A DNA stretch of 50,886 bases from Pseudonocardia nigra (GCF_019396355.1 NZ_JAHKRK010000032.1:1-50886); one strand, 5' to 3'. Shown: positions 32,371-40,431, counted from the first letter of the stretch. Translations and numbers: made by a program. Notes: generated by a model from the sequence alone, not told the origin.

Positions 32371-33710
32371 GGACGATGCAGCAGCGGCGACTCGGCGAGG
32401 CCCCGCCCCCGGAGCTGCTGGACCCCGCCGAGCGCATGTCGGTCGACGAGCTGCGCGCCCTGCAGCTCGAGCGCCTGCAGTGGACCCTGCGGCACGCCTA
32501 CGAAAATGTGCCCTTCTACCGGCAGAGCTTCGACGCCCACGGCGTGCACCCCGACGACTGCCGCGAGCTCGCCGACCTCGCGAAGTTCCCGACCACGTCG
32601 AAGGCCGACCTGCGCGACAACTACCCGTTCGGCATGTTCGCCGTCCCGCAGGACCAGGTGCGGCGCATCCACGCCTCGTCCGGCACGACCGGCCGTCCGA
32701 CGGTGGTCGGCTACACCGAACGCGACATCGACACGTGGGCCACGGTCATGGCCCGCTCGATCCGCGCCGCGGGCGGCCGACCGGGCCACAAGGTGCACAA
32801 CGCCTACGGCTACGGCCTGTTCACCGGCGGCCTCGGCGCCCATTACGGGATCGAGAAGCTCGGCGCCACGGCCATCCCCGTCTCCGGCGGGATGACGCCG
32901 CGGCAGGTCCAGCTCATCCAGGACTTCCGCCCCGAGATCATCATGCTCACTCCGAGCTACATGCTCACGCTCATCGACGAGTTCGAGAAGCAGGGCCTCG
33001 ACCCGGCGGCGTCGTCGCTGCAGGTGGGGATCTTCGGGGCCGAGCCGTGGACCGAACAGATGCGCTGCGAGATCGAGGACCGCATGGACATGCACGCGGT
33101 CGACATCTACGGCCTGTCCGAGGTGATGGGTCCGGGCGTCTCCCAGGAGTGCGTGGAGACCAAGGACGGCCTGCACATCTGGGAGGACCACTTCTACCCC
33201 GAGGTGATCGACCCGATCGGTGTCGACGGCGGCGGCGTGCCGATGCGCGAGGGCGAGGAGGGCGAGCTGCTGTTCACCTCGCTCACCAAGGAGGCCCTGC
33301 CGATCATCCGCTACCGCACGCGCGACCTCACCCGGCTGTTGCCGGGTACCGCGCGGCCGGGCATGCGCCGGATGCAGAAGATCACCGGGCGCAGCGACGA
33401 CATGATCATCCTGCGCGGCGTGAACGTCTTCCCCACCCAGATCGAGGAGGTCGTCCTGCGCACCGCCGGGCTCGCGCCGCACTTCCAGCTCGTCCTCACC
33501 ACCGAGGGTCGGATGGACGCCCTCACCGTGCGCGTCGAGGCGCGCCCCGACTGCCCGCCCGCGCGGCGTGCCGCGGCGACGGCCGAGCTCGTCAGCGGGA
33601 TCAAGGAGAACGTCGGCGTCACCGTCGCCTGTGAAGTGGTCGACCCGGAGACCCTGGAGCGTTCGGTGGGCAAGCTGCAGCGGCTGAAGGACCAGCGCAC
33701 GGCACGCTAG
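32367..33710 (+). CDS. paaK: Phenylacetate-CoA ligase
   Basis: 447 residues. It activates phenylacetate with ATP and CoA, the entry step of the pathway. The adenylate-forming P-loop S-S-G-T-T-G-R-P-T near residue 109 and Y-G-L-S-E near 250 are seen, as is Y-R-T-R-D near 315 and a C-terminal K-x-x-R-L-K tail. P-F-Y-R near 48 is typical of PaaK. GTG 32367 overlaps the paaZ stop by 4 bp. Confidence 0.95.
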   Translation: MRTMQQRRLGEAPPPELLDPAERMSVDELRALQLERLQWTLRHAYENVPFYRQSFDAHGVHPDDCRELADLAKFPTTSKADLRDNYPFGMFAVPQDQVRRIHASSGTTGRPTVVGYTERDIDTWATVMARSIRAAGGRPGHKVHNAYGYGLFTGGLGAHYGIEKLGATAIPVSGGMTPRQVQLIQDFRPEIIMLTPSYMLTLIDEFEKQGLDPAASSLQVGIFGAEPWTEQMRCEIEDRMDMHAVDIYGLSEVMGPGVSQECVETKDGLHIWEDHFYPEVIDPIGVDGGGVPMREGEEGELLFTSLTKEALPIIRYRTRDLTRLLPGTARPGMRRMQKITGRSDDMIILRGVNVFPTQIEEVVLRTAGLAPHFQLVLTTEGRMDALTVRVEARPDCPPARRAAATAELVSGIKENVGVTVACEVVDPETLERSVGKLQRLKDQRTAR

Positions 33711-33713
33711 ATT
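33708..33713 (+). promoter_or_regulatory. -10 element for the peroxiredoxin gene, overlapping the paaK stop
   Basis: TAGATT begins at the TAG stop of paaK and is followed by seven bases and ATG 33721. This is the leaderless layout. The peroxiredoxin is probably transcribed independently of the paa genes. Confidence 0.45.
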
Positions 33714-33720
33714 CGCACGC

Positions 33721-34200
33721 ATGACGATCGAGGTGGGGAATGCGCTCCCCGACGCCACGCTGCGCATCATGACGACCGACGGACCCTCGCCGGTGTCGGC
33801 GAAGGAGATGCTGGGCTCCGGGAAGGTCGTGCTCTTTGCGGTGCCCGGCGCCTTCACGCCCGGCTGCTCGAACGTGCACCTGCCCGGCTTCGTCGAGCGC
33901 GGCGCGGAGCTGCGTGAGAAGGGTGTCGACCGCATCGCGTGCGTCGCGGTGAACGACCCGTTCGTCATGCATGCGTGGGGACAGGCCCACGGCGTGGGTG
34001 ACGACATCCTCATGCTCGCCGACGGCAACGGCGAGTTCACCGAGGCGATGGGCATGGTGCTCGACGGCAGCGGCTTCGGGCTCGGACGGCGGTCCAAGCG
34101 CTACGCCGCGATCGTCGAGGACGGCGTGGTCACGAGCCTCGACGTCGACGAGAAGGGCATCGACCTGACGACGTGCTCGAATCTGTTGCTCCGGCTCTGA
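33721..34200 (+). CDS. Peroxiredoxin of the Prx5 type
   Basis: 159 residues. The peroxidatic site reads V-P-G-A-F-T-P-G-C-S near residues 41-50, the Prx5/PrxII signature, with the catalytic Cys at about 49. S-V-N-D-type region is present as A-V-N-D-P-F-V-M near 77. Other Cys near residues 70 and 153 are not at a standard resolving position, so a 1-Cys mechanism with an outside thiol is likely (inference). It reduces hydrogen peroxide and organic peroxides. Confidence 0.88.
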   Translation: MTIEVGNALPDATLRIMTTDGPSPVSAKEMLGSGKVVLFAVPGAFTPGCSNVHLPGFVERGAELREKGVDRIACVAVNDPFVMHAWGQAHGVGDDILMLADGNGEFTEAMGMVLDGSGFGLGRRSKRYAAIVEDGVVTSLDVDEKGIDLTTCSNLLLRL

Positions 34201-34312
34201 GGATCACTCGACCGGCCGCATCCCGAATGTCGACCCTGACGATTTCCTGACGTTTCCGGCCCAGGGCTCCAGGTTCGGGTGAAGGCGCCGAATCGGGGCT
34301 ATCCCGGTTCAT

Positions 34313-35785
34313 ATGCGCGCGTCGACCGGACCCACGTTCCCCCGCGCACTCCTCGTCGTGGCCGGGAGCGCGGTCCTGCCCGGACTGGGGCACCTGCTCC
34401 TCGGGCGCCGACGAGCAGGCGTCGCGATCATGGGCGCGTCCCTGTCCGGTGTGTACGCCATCACCGTGATCGCCGTCCGCACCGACCGAGCCGAGCTGCT
34501 CCAGCACCTGGTGTCGGCACCGACGCTGGTGGCCGTCACGGTGGTGTGCCTGCTCGCTGCGGCCGCGTGGACCGCGGTGATCGTGCGCACCTATCAGCTC
34601 GCCCGGCCCCGGTCGTGGTCGAACGGGAGACAGGTCGTCGGCGTCGGGCTGGTCGTCGTGCTGTGTGCCGTGGTGGCGCTTCCGCTCGGCATCGCGGCGA
34701 ACCTGGCCCACTCCCAGCGCTCGTTGCTGAACTCGGTGTTCGCCTCCGGGTCCGGCTCCGGCGGTGCGGACGGGTCGCAGCCGGAGGGCGAGGTGCTCCC
34801 ACCCCGGCTCAACCTCCTCCTGCTCGGCAGCGACGCCGGCCCCGACCGGGAGGGCACTCGCACGGACACCATGATCGTCGCGAGCATCGACACGGAGACC
34901 GCCGCAACGGTGCTGTTCGCGCTCCCCCGCAACATCCAGGACGCGCCGTTCCCGGGGGGCTCACCCGCGGCCGCCGAGTTCCCCGACGGCTTCCCCCGCC
35001 TGCTCAACGCCGTCTACGGCTACGGGGCCGCCCACCCCGACCTGGCTCCGGCGGAACCGACCGACGATCCCGGCGCGAACCTGCTCATGTCCTCGATCTC
35101 GCACATGCTCGGCCTCGACCTGCATCACTACGTCATGGTCGACATGGCCGGGCTCGAGGCCGTCGTCGACGCGCTCGGCGGGGTCACGGTCGACGTCGGG
35201 TCCGAACCGCTGCCGATCGGCGGCGTCACCTACAGCGGGCGTCTCGTCGAGCCCGACGGGTGGCTCCAGCCCGGCGTCCACCACCTGAACGGGTTCGAAG
35301 CGCTGTGGTACGCCCGGTCGCGGCGCAACTCCGACGACTACGACCGGATGGGCCGCCAGCGGTGCCTCATCCAGGCCATGGTCACCCAGAACAGCCCCGC
35401 CGACCTGCTGCTGCGCTTCCGGTCCGTCGCCGACGCGACGACCGACAGCATCACCACCGACATCCCGCAGCACCTGCTCCCGCCGCTGGTGACGCTCGTC
35501 GACGAGCACTTCCCTCCGCAACTGCGCACCGTTTCCTTCGACCCGGACCTGCCCGACCCGTCCGACCCGGAGGCGACCTTCAGGCCCGCGCGCCCGGACA
35601 TCCCGCTCATGCGCCAGGTCGTGGACGCGGCACTTGTGGACGAGTCCCGGGCGGACCAGGCAACCGCGGCGCGCCCGGCGCCGGCCACCACCGCGCCGGC
35701 CGCCACCGCGCCCGCCGCCGGGGCTCCGGCCGCCCCGACCCCGGTGGAGCCGACGTGCGGGGCCACGCCGAACCACCCCGGCTGA
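34313..35785 (+). CDS. LytR-CpsA-Psr (LCP) family cell-wall ligase
   Basis: 490 residues. The N-terminus has four hydrophobic segments (about 10-32, 38-55, 66-90, 102-130) rather than the usual single anchor. The LCP domain spans about 160-395: L-N-L-L-L-L-G-S-D-A-G, then R-T-D-T-M-I-V-A-S near 183, P-R-N-I near 204, V-D-A-L-G-G-V-T-V near 283 and Y-A-R-S-R-R-N-S-D-D-Y-D-R-M-G-R-Q near 330. These Arg/Asp residues bind the pyrophosphate of lipid-linked substrates. LCP enzymes attach glycopolymers to peptidoglycan. The last 50 residues are Ala/Pro/Thr-rich low complexity. Confidence 0.9.
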   Translation: MRASTGPTFPRALLVVAGSAVLPGLGHLLLGRRRAGVAIMGASLSGVYAITVIAVRTDRAELLQHLVSAPTLVAVTVVCLLAAAAWTAVIVRTYQLARPRSWSNGRQVVGVGLVVVLCAVVALPLGIAANLAHSQRSLLNSVFASGSGSGGADGSQPEGEVLPPRLNLLLLGSDAGPDREGTRTDTMIVASIDTETAATVLFALPRNIQDAPFPGGSPAAAEFPDGFPRLLNAVYGYGAAHPDLAPAEPTDDPGANLLMSSISHMLGLDLHHYVMVDMAGLEAVVDALGGVTVDVGSEPLPIGGVTYSGRLVEPDGWLQPGVHHLNGFEALWYARSRRNSDDYDRMGRQRCLIQAMVTQNSPADLLLRFRSVADATTDSITTDIPQHLLPPLVTLVDEHFPPQLRTVSFDPDLPDPSDPEATFRPARPDIPLMRQVVDAALVDESRADQATAARPAPATTAPAATAPAAGAPAAPTPVEPTCGATPNHPG

Positions 35786-35821
35786 GCCGGCGCCCGGCGG
35801 ACGCGCCGAGCGCCACGAACT

Positions 35822-35905
35822 CCGCTCACGTTTCTCTGCACCGACCAGGTGCCCGACACCCGGGACGGCAACGAGCTCGGCGTCCGGCCACGCGCGGGCC
35901 AAGCT
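35822..35905 (-). pseudogene. Tail fragment of an alpha/beta hydrolase
   Basis: About 28 codons on the reverse strand read L-A-R-A-W-P-D-A-E-L-V-A-V-P-G-V-G-H-L-V, the strand and loop with the catalytic His of alpha/beta hydrolases. Nothing recognisable precedes it; the next sequence upstream on this strand is the stop of the ABC remnant. It is the first of several gene relics in this stretch. Confidence 0.35.
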
Positions 35906-35918
35906 TCAACGCAGCCCT

Positions 35919-36302
35919 TCAGGGGCGCGATCCCGGTGGCGGCTCGGCGAAGTGACAGGCCGAGGGATGACTGTGGTCGAAGCGGTCCACCAGCGCCGGT
36001 TCCTGCTCCGCGCAGACGTCCTCCGCCTTCCAGCACCTGGTCCGGAACCGGCATCCGGACGGCGGGTCGGCCGGGCTCGGGGTGTCGCCGTGCAGCACCC
36101 GGCGTTCCCGCATCCCGCGCTGCGCGGGGTCGCTGATCGGGATCGCCGAGAGCAGCGACCGGGTGTAGGGGTGCGTCGGCTTCTCGAAGATCTGCCTGCG
36201 CTCCCCGATCTCGACGATGTGCCCGAGGTACATACGGCGACCCGGTCGCAGATGTGGCGCACGACCGACAGGTCGTGGGCGATGAACAGGTACGACAGCC
36301 CT
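35919..36302 (-). pseudogene. C-terminal remnant of an oligopeptide ABC transporter ATPase
   Basis: Reading begins abruptly at G-L-S-Y-L-F-I-A-H-D-L-S-V-V-R-H, the switch (H-loop) region of OppD/OppF-type ATPases, and continues D-R-V-A-V. Near 36233-36236 one base is missing, and the frame changes to M-Y-L-G-H-I-V-E-I-G-E. The zinc-finger-like oligo_HPY tail follows: H-P-Y-T-R-S-L-L-S-A-I-P, G-C-R-F-R-T-R-C and a Cys near the end. The stop at 35919 looks natural. The Walker A, signature and Walker B parts are gone, joined instead to a binding-protein head. Confidence 0.8.
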
Positions 36303-36569
36303 GACCTCCGGCATGCCCTCGAGCAGGAGCGGCTCGTACTCGAAATCCGGCGTCACACGCCACAGCGGGTAGAGCATGGTCAGGCTCAGCGTGTGTGTCG
36401 CCTGCAGGTTGCCCTCGCTCAGCCAGGGATTGATGATCGCCGGCTCCTGGTCAGCACCGAGGACGGCCGTGCCGTCGGCGACCGTGCTGCTGGTCCGGGC
36501 GCCCCCGCCCCCGCAGGCGCTCGCGAGCATCAGGACGATGGCCGCGAGGGCGAGCAGAGGCCTGCGCAC
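36303..36569 (-). pseudogene. N-terminal remnant of a family 5 (peptide/nickel) substrate-binding lipoprotein
   Basis: 89 codons from GTG 36569. A signal peptide, R-R-P-L-L-A-L-A-A-I-V-L-M, ends in the lipobox L-A-S-A-C. Mature sequence E-P-A-I-I-N-P-W near residue 49 and L-Y-P-L-W-R-V near 72 matches the start of SBP_bac_5 proteins. It stops at G-M-P-E-V, where D-G-x-T-W-T-F-x-L-R would follow, and passes straight into the ATPase remnant. The gene order binding protein-permeases-ATPases would place about 4-5 kb between these ends, so a large deletion is implied. Confidence 0.78.
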
Positions 36570-36801
36570 ACGAGGTCCGTGCCCTTGCCTCGCGGACGCT
36601 AAACCGGATTCTAGATCTTGATGCTGCAACCGTCGTGAACGCGCGGCGCCTGGATCGCCGGGAGTGTCATGAGTCAAGAAGTTGGCAGAATTTGATTTTG
36701 CTCGGGTCGGGATTCTCCATCTTTGGAGGGGCTCCTCATCGTGTTCGAGTGAGCGTGGGTAGGCGACCGGAAGTAGGTCTGGCGCGGTGTGCGGCCTCCG
36801 A

Positions 36802-37199
36802 TCAGGGGCGGCGACCCGCAAGGACGCAGAACTCGTTCCCCTCTGGGTCGGCAAGTACGACCCAGCTCTCATCGCCTTGGCCGACGTCGGCGTGTCGAGC
36901 ACCTAGGTCGAGCAGGCGACGCGCAGGCGACGGACCTCTTCGTCTTGCTCCCTGTCGGTTGGGTTGACGTCGAGGTGGAGCCTGTTCTTGACGGTCTTGC
37001 CCTCGGGCACGTGCGCGAATGTCAACGTCGGTGGCACTGGGCCAAGGTGGTTCTTGCCTTCAGGCACCATAGGGGAGCCAATTGTGACAATTCCGTCGTC
37101 TTCGTCTTGCACCTCGTAGTCAAGGACCGAGCACCAGAATCGGGCGAGACCGTTGGGATCGGCACAGTCGATCGCAAGCTCGGTGAACTTGCTGGTCAT
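36802..37199 (-). pseudogene. VOC/glyoxalase-family gene with a frameshift
   Basis: ATG 37199 begins M-T-S-K-F-T-E-L-A-I-D-C-A-D, with A-R-F-W-C-S-V-L-D-Y-E-V, the start of a single VOC domain, to E-E-V-R-R-L near 36920. A stop at 36903 then closes this frame. The conserved ending continues one frame over: L-L-D-L-G-A-R, then W-V-V-L-A-D-P-E-G-N-E-F-C-V-L, to TGA 36802. One base is missing near 36911-36916. Restored length is about 131 residues, normal for such proteins. Base composition is less GC-rich than its neighbours, which may reflect acquisition. Confidence 0.75.
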
Positions 37200-37244
37200 G
37201 TCAGGACCTCCCAGTCAAGTAGCGGGTCCGCCAAAGGCCACACG

Positions 37245-37405
37245 CTAATCGCAGTGTTCGACGGCGAGGTAAGCCGCGCGTGGTGTGCGTTCGTCGATGG
37301 CCTGGTGGGGTCGCAGAGTGTTGTAGGTGTGGCGGAACAGGTTGACTTCGACGACGAGGGCGTTGTCGCCGCCGATCGTGGCGCGGTAGAGATGTCCCCG
37401 TGTCG
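37245..37405 (-). mobile_element. C-terminal remnant of an integrase-core transposase
   Basis: The last 45-50 codons of a DDE transposase remain: L-V-V-E-V-N-L-F-R-H-T-Y-N-T-L-R-P-H-Q-A, then R-T-P-R-A-A-Y-L, ending at TAG 37245. Y-N-x-x-R-P-H-Q near the end is the hallmark of IS3/IS481-type integrase cores. No catalytic D-D-E residues and no inverted repeats are visible. It abuts the damaged C-terminus of the transporter relic at 37442. Confidence 0.7.
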
Positions 37406-37441
37406 GGTCCCACCGGCGTGCCTCTCTCCCCGTCGCCCCGG

Positions 37442-37963
37442 TTACCGGCCAACGGTCACGGTCGGCTCGATCGCGATGATCCGGGCCTTGCCGACGCAGT
37501 CGCGGATGTCGCGCTCGATCTCGTCGATCGCGGTCGCCGACTCGCCAATCAGCAGGCTGCGCATCTCCCGCGCGAGCAGGAACGCGATCGTGGCGAGCAG
37601 CAGCGCCGGCGTCAGCACCCCGTAGGCGATCAGCGGCGACGAGATCGGCTCGGGATGTGTCCACTTGTGGTAGGCCTCGTACAGCGCCACCAGCGCGCCG
37701 ACGCTGAACACCAGGAACGACACCACGAACGACCAGAAATAGCGTTCGCGCCCGTAGCCGAACTGGTGGGTCCGGGTCGCCCTGCGCCGCGAGCTCTTGT
37801 GCCCGTAGTAGAGCAGCCCCTGGTTGGTCGTCACCGCCGTCGAATGGAACGCCTCCGCGAGCAGCGACGACGAACCCGTGAAGAAGAACGCCACGAACTT
37901 CGCGACGGCGAGTATCCCGTTCGTGAAGAACGCGACGACGACAGTCTTGACTCCACCTTCCAT
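37442..37963 (-). pseudogene. Cation diffusion facilitator gene with internal deletion and lost C-terminus
   Basis: 173 residues from ATG 37963 (GAGAGGAA before it) against about 300 usual. Helices 1-4 are recognisable: A-F-F-T-N-G, then S-S-L-L-A-E-A-F-H-S, Q-F-G-Y-G-R-E-R-Y-F-W. The conserved Asp after H-S-x-A is Val here (H-S-T-A-V-T-T-N-Q). From about residue 118 (A-Y-G-V-L) the sequence jumps into the last helix and S-L-L-I-G-E, so roughly 80-90 residues are missing in frame. The C-terminal domain ends early at V-T-V-G-R next to the transposase relic. Probably non-functional. Confidence 0.7.
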
Positions 37964-38322
37964 GTCCGGTTCCTCTCCTCCCGCGCGACGGCGGTGCCGC
38001 GGCCTGCTCCCCCGGCTACCCGCATCCGGCAGCGGCGGACCATCCTCGGTCGTGACGGTCGGGTGACGATGCCGGCGGCGGAGTCCGCCGCCGAGCACGT
38101 CCCGCCGGTACCCGGCCGCAGAGATCTGCGAACGAGCCGTTATCGAAGTGTCATATCGCAGAAATCGTCATGCCCATTTCCTCCCCTTTTCACCGGCCGC
38201 CCGGGTGTGACAGGAAATGTCATCGGCGTCGCCGTGATGCCGCTGCGAACGCGGGTAGCCGATTCGTGCACGACGCCGGACGACCGACGGGCGCCGACCA
38301 GGCGCCCGGACGAGGAGCAGAC
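37964..38322. promoter_or_regulatory. 359-bp intergenic stretch with two inverted repeats
   Basis: No gene is seen. The left third is GC-rich and contains the 21-bp palindrome at 38073-38093. The middle is AT-richer (GTTATCGAAGTGTCATATCG near 38139-38158) and may hold a promoter. TGACA-GGAAA-TGTCA at 38208-38222 is a small dyad that could be an operator for the lipoprotein gene at 38323. Confidence 0.4.
38073..38093. repeat. 21-bp perfect palindrome of GGC/GCC repeats
   Basis: CGGCGGCGGA and TCCGCCGCCG are perfect 10-nt arms around one G. It could form a cruciform or hairpin, or be a bidirectional terminator in this gap. No T-tract follows on either side. Confidence 0.4.
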
Positions 38323-38745
38323 ATGTGCACGGCAACCCTCGCCCGCGCGGGTGGGGCCTTCGCGGTCGCCGCGGCCCTGCTCACGGGCTGCAGCGACGAC
38401 ACCGCAGGACACGAGACGGGGGTCTCCGTCGCGAACGTCCACGAGGACACCGAGTCCTTCGACGGCGAGGAGGTGACCGTCAGCGCCGAGGTCCGGCGCA
38501 TCCTCTCCGAGCGGGCGTTCGTGATCGGCGGCGTCGAGGGCGCCGAGCCGCTGCTCGTCCTGCACGACGGGGGCATCGAGCTCGCCGGGGAGTCCCCGGT
38601 GCGCGTGACGGGCATCGTCCACCGGGCGCTCGATCTCGACGCGGTCCTGGGCGTGGCCGACGAGCCGCTGGCGCGGTCGATCCACGAGACGTACGGCAGT
38701 GAGCCGTACCTCGAGGCTCTCGACGTCGCCCGGCTCGAGGGGTGA
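38323..38745 (+). CDS. Small lipoprotein of unknown function
   Basis: 140 residues. The signal peptide ends in the lipobox L-L-T-G-C near residue 23, followed by S-D-D, so the mature protein is probably membrane-anchored. The rest resembles a small OB-like beta domain: D-G-E-E-V-T-V-S-A-E-V-R-R-I, then A-F-V-I-G-G and R-V-T-G-I-V. ATG 38323 follows GAGGAG. No partner gene is evident. Confidence 0.78.
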   Translation: MCTATLARAGGAFAVAAALLTGCSDDTAGHETGVSVANVHEDTESFDGEEVTVSAEVRRILSERAFVIGGVEGAEPLLVLHDGGIELAGESPVRVTGIVHRALDLDAVLGVADEPLARSIHETYGSEPYLEALDVARLEG

Positions 38746-38766
38746 GCCGCGGGGGCGCCGCCGCGG

Positions 38767-39165
38767 TCAGACCTCCGGCGGGGGGCGGGCGTCCCCCGGT
38801 GCGAAACCCGCGGCCTCCGCCTCCTCGCCGGAGCGGAACCACAGGTCCGCGGCCGCATCGAGGAAACCGGGCGACGCGGGCGTGTGGTAGCGCATCGCCG
38901 CCCGGTCGGCCTTCACCATGAAGTCGGGCGCGGGCGCGGAGCCGTCGGGGCGGGGCAGCGCGGACCCCGGGTAGGGACCCGTGTCCGCGTCCGCGGCGGA
39001 CGTCCCGCCGCCGGCCGGCGCGGGTGCCCGCCCGGGCGGTGGCGGCGGGGCGAGCGCGTCGGCGACGCTTCCCCGGTCCCGCGCCCTTGACCGCCGTCCC
39101 AGGTAGACGAGCAGGGTGACGACCGCGATCGCCACGACGGCCCACAGCCAGAACTGCTCCACCAT
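38767..39165 (-). CDS. Sunset-domain membrane protein (ArfC-like)
   Basis: 132 residues. One N-terminal helix (about 4-23) is followed by a basic patch and a Pro/Ala/Gly linker. The C-terminal 40 residues read M-V-K-A-D-R-A-A-M-R-Y-H-T-P, then L-W-F-R-S-G-E-E-A-E-A-A-G-F. The pattern V-K-x(5)-M-x-Y-H-x-P with W-F and E-A-E-A-A-G-F is the sunset domain found in mycobacterial ArfC (channel accessory protein) and other envelope proteins. The usual S-P-Y-Y part is changed to S-P-G-F-L. It lies 27 bp after the phospholipase D-like gene and may be cotranscribed. Confidence 0.72.
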   Translation of the reverse strand: MVEQFWLWAVVAIAVVTLLVYLGRRSRARDRGSVADALAPPPPPGRAPAPAGGGTSAADADTGPYPGSALPRPDGSAPAPDFMVKADRAAMRYHTPASPGFLDAAADLWFRSGEEAEAAGFAPGDARPPPEV

Positions 39166-39192
39166 CCGCCTCCGTCCGGTTCGTCCCTGCGG

Positions 39193-40431
39193 TCACGGCC
39201 TCCGGCCGGTCAGCCCGGCGCCGCCGATCCCGCGCACCGGCGCGGCCACCGCGTTCGCCGCGGCCTCCAGCACGCGTCTGCGCAGTCCGCGGGCCCGCCA
39301 GTCCCGGTCCAGCACCCGCACGCAGCGGTCCAGGTCCTCGTCGATCTGCCGATCCAGCACCGCTGCGACGGCGGGGTCGTCGACGATCAGCGCGGTCTGC
39401 TCGTTGAGGGTGAGCGAGCGCATGTCGAGGTTGACGGTGCCGACCACGCCGATCCGCCCGTCTACGGTCATCGTCTTCGCGTGCAACAAGGTCGGCTGGT
39501 AGCGCCAGATCTCGACCCCGGAGTCCAGCAGCCGCTGGTAGCCGTGCTCGCCCTGCAGATGCACCAGCGGGCGGTCCACGTGGGGGCCGCAGACGAGCAG
39601 CTGGACCTGGACGCCACGGCGCACGGTCGCGGCGAGCAGGTCGTGCAGGCGCGCGGGCAGCCGGACGTAGGGCGTGGTGATGCGCACCCGCTGTTGCGCC
39701 ATCTGCAGCAGGGCCAGCACGGCGACCGCCGACTCGTTCCACCCCGGCGCCGAGGACGCCCGCAGCACCTGGACCGCACTGCGGCCGGCCGCCGCGACCG
39801 GGGGGAAGCGGTCCGCATCGCCGATCAGCGGTTCGGAGGTCTGCAGCCAGTCCGTCGCGAACGCGGCGCGCAACCCCGCCACCGCCGGGCCCCGCACCAG
39901 CACCGCGGTGTCGCGCCACTCCCCCGGGTGCCGCGCGTCGCCGCACCAGGTCGACGCCATGCCGGTGCCGCCGGTCAGCGCCACCTCCTCGTCGCAGACC
40001 AGGACCCGCCGGTGCGAGCGCGCGTTGACGACCGTGACGCGCCAGGTCCGCAGTGGCCGGTAGAACCGCACCGCGCATCCCGCGCCCCGCAGCCGGGCCA
40101 GGTGCGCCCGGCTGATCCGGCGCCCGCCGAAGCCGTCGAGCAGCACGCGGACCCGGACGCCGGCAGCGGCCCGCTCGGCGAGGGCCTCGGTCACCTCGTC
40201 GGTGATCCCCGCGTCGGACTTCCAGGCGAACCACAGCAGGTCGACCGAGCGCGTGGCAGTGCGGATCGCGCCGAGCAGCACGGGGAACGTCTCGACGCCG
40301 TTGCGCAGCACCTGCACCTCGTTGCCGTCGGTGAACGGCACGCCCAGCAGGGCCTCCAACGGCCGCCGCACGTCGCCGCCCGCCGTGCCGTCCCCGACGG
40401 CCTCGCGCGCACCGATGCCGCTGCTGCCCAC
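39193..40431 (-). CDS. Phospholipase D-like / cardiolipin synthase family protein
   Basis: 412 residues without a clear membrane anchor. Two HKD-type halves are seen. The second is canonical: L-L-H-A-K-T-M-T-V-D near residue 315 with G-T-V-N-L-D. In the first, N-A-R-S-H-R-R-V-L-V-C-D near 135, the motif Lys is Arg, so H-x-R replaces H-x-K. Family members transfer or hydrolyse phosphatidyl groups. The changed Lys may lower or alter activity (inference). Confidence 0.82.
   Translation of the reverse strand: MGSSGIGAREAVGDGTAGGDVRRPLEALLGVPFTDGNEVQVLRNGVETFPVLLGAIRTATRSVDLLWFAWKSDAGITDEVTEALAERAAAGVRVRVLLDGFGGRRISRAHLARLRGAGCAVRFYRPLRTWRVTVVNARSHRRVLVCDEEVALTGGTGMASTWCGDARHPGEWRDTAVLVRGPAVAGLRAAFATDWLQTSEPLIGDADRFPPVAAAGRSAVQVLRASSAPGWNESAVAVLALLQMAQQRVRITTPYVRLPARLHDLLAATVRRGVQVQLLVCGPHVDRPLVHLQGEHGYQRLLDSGVEIWRYQPTLLHAKTMTVDGRIGVVGTVNLDMRSLTLNEQTALIVDDPAVAAVLDRQIDEDLDRCVRVLDRDWRARGLRRRVLEAAANAVAAPVRGIGGAGLTGRRP

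Noticed and set aside
35640-35785. Ala/Pro/Thr-rich repeats
   Set aside because: They are the low-complexity tail of the LCP protein, not a DNA repeat element.
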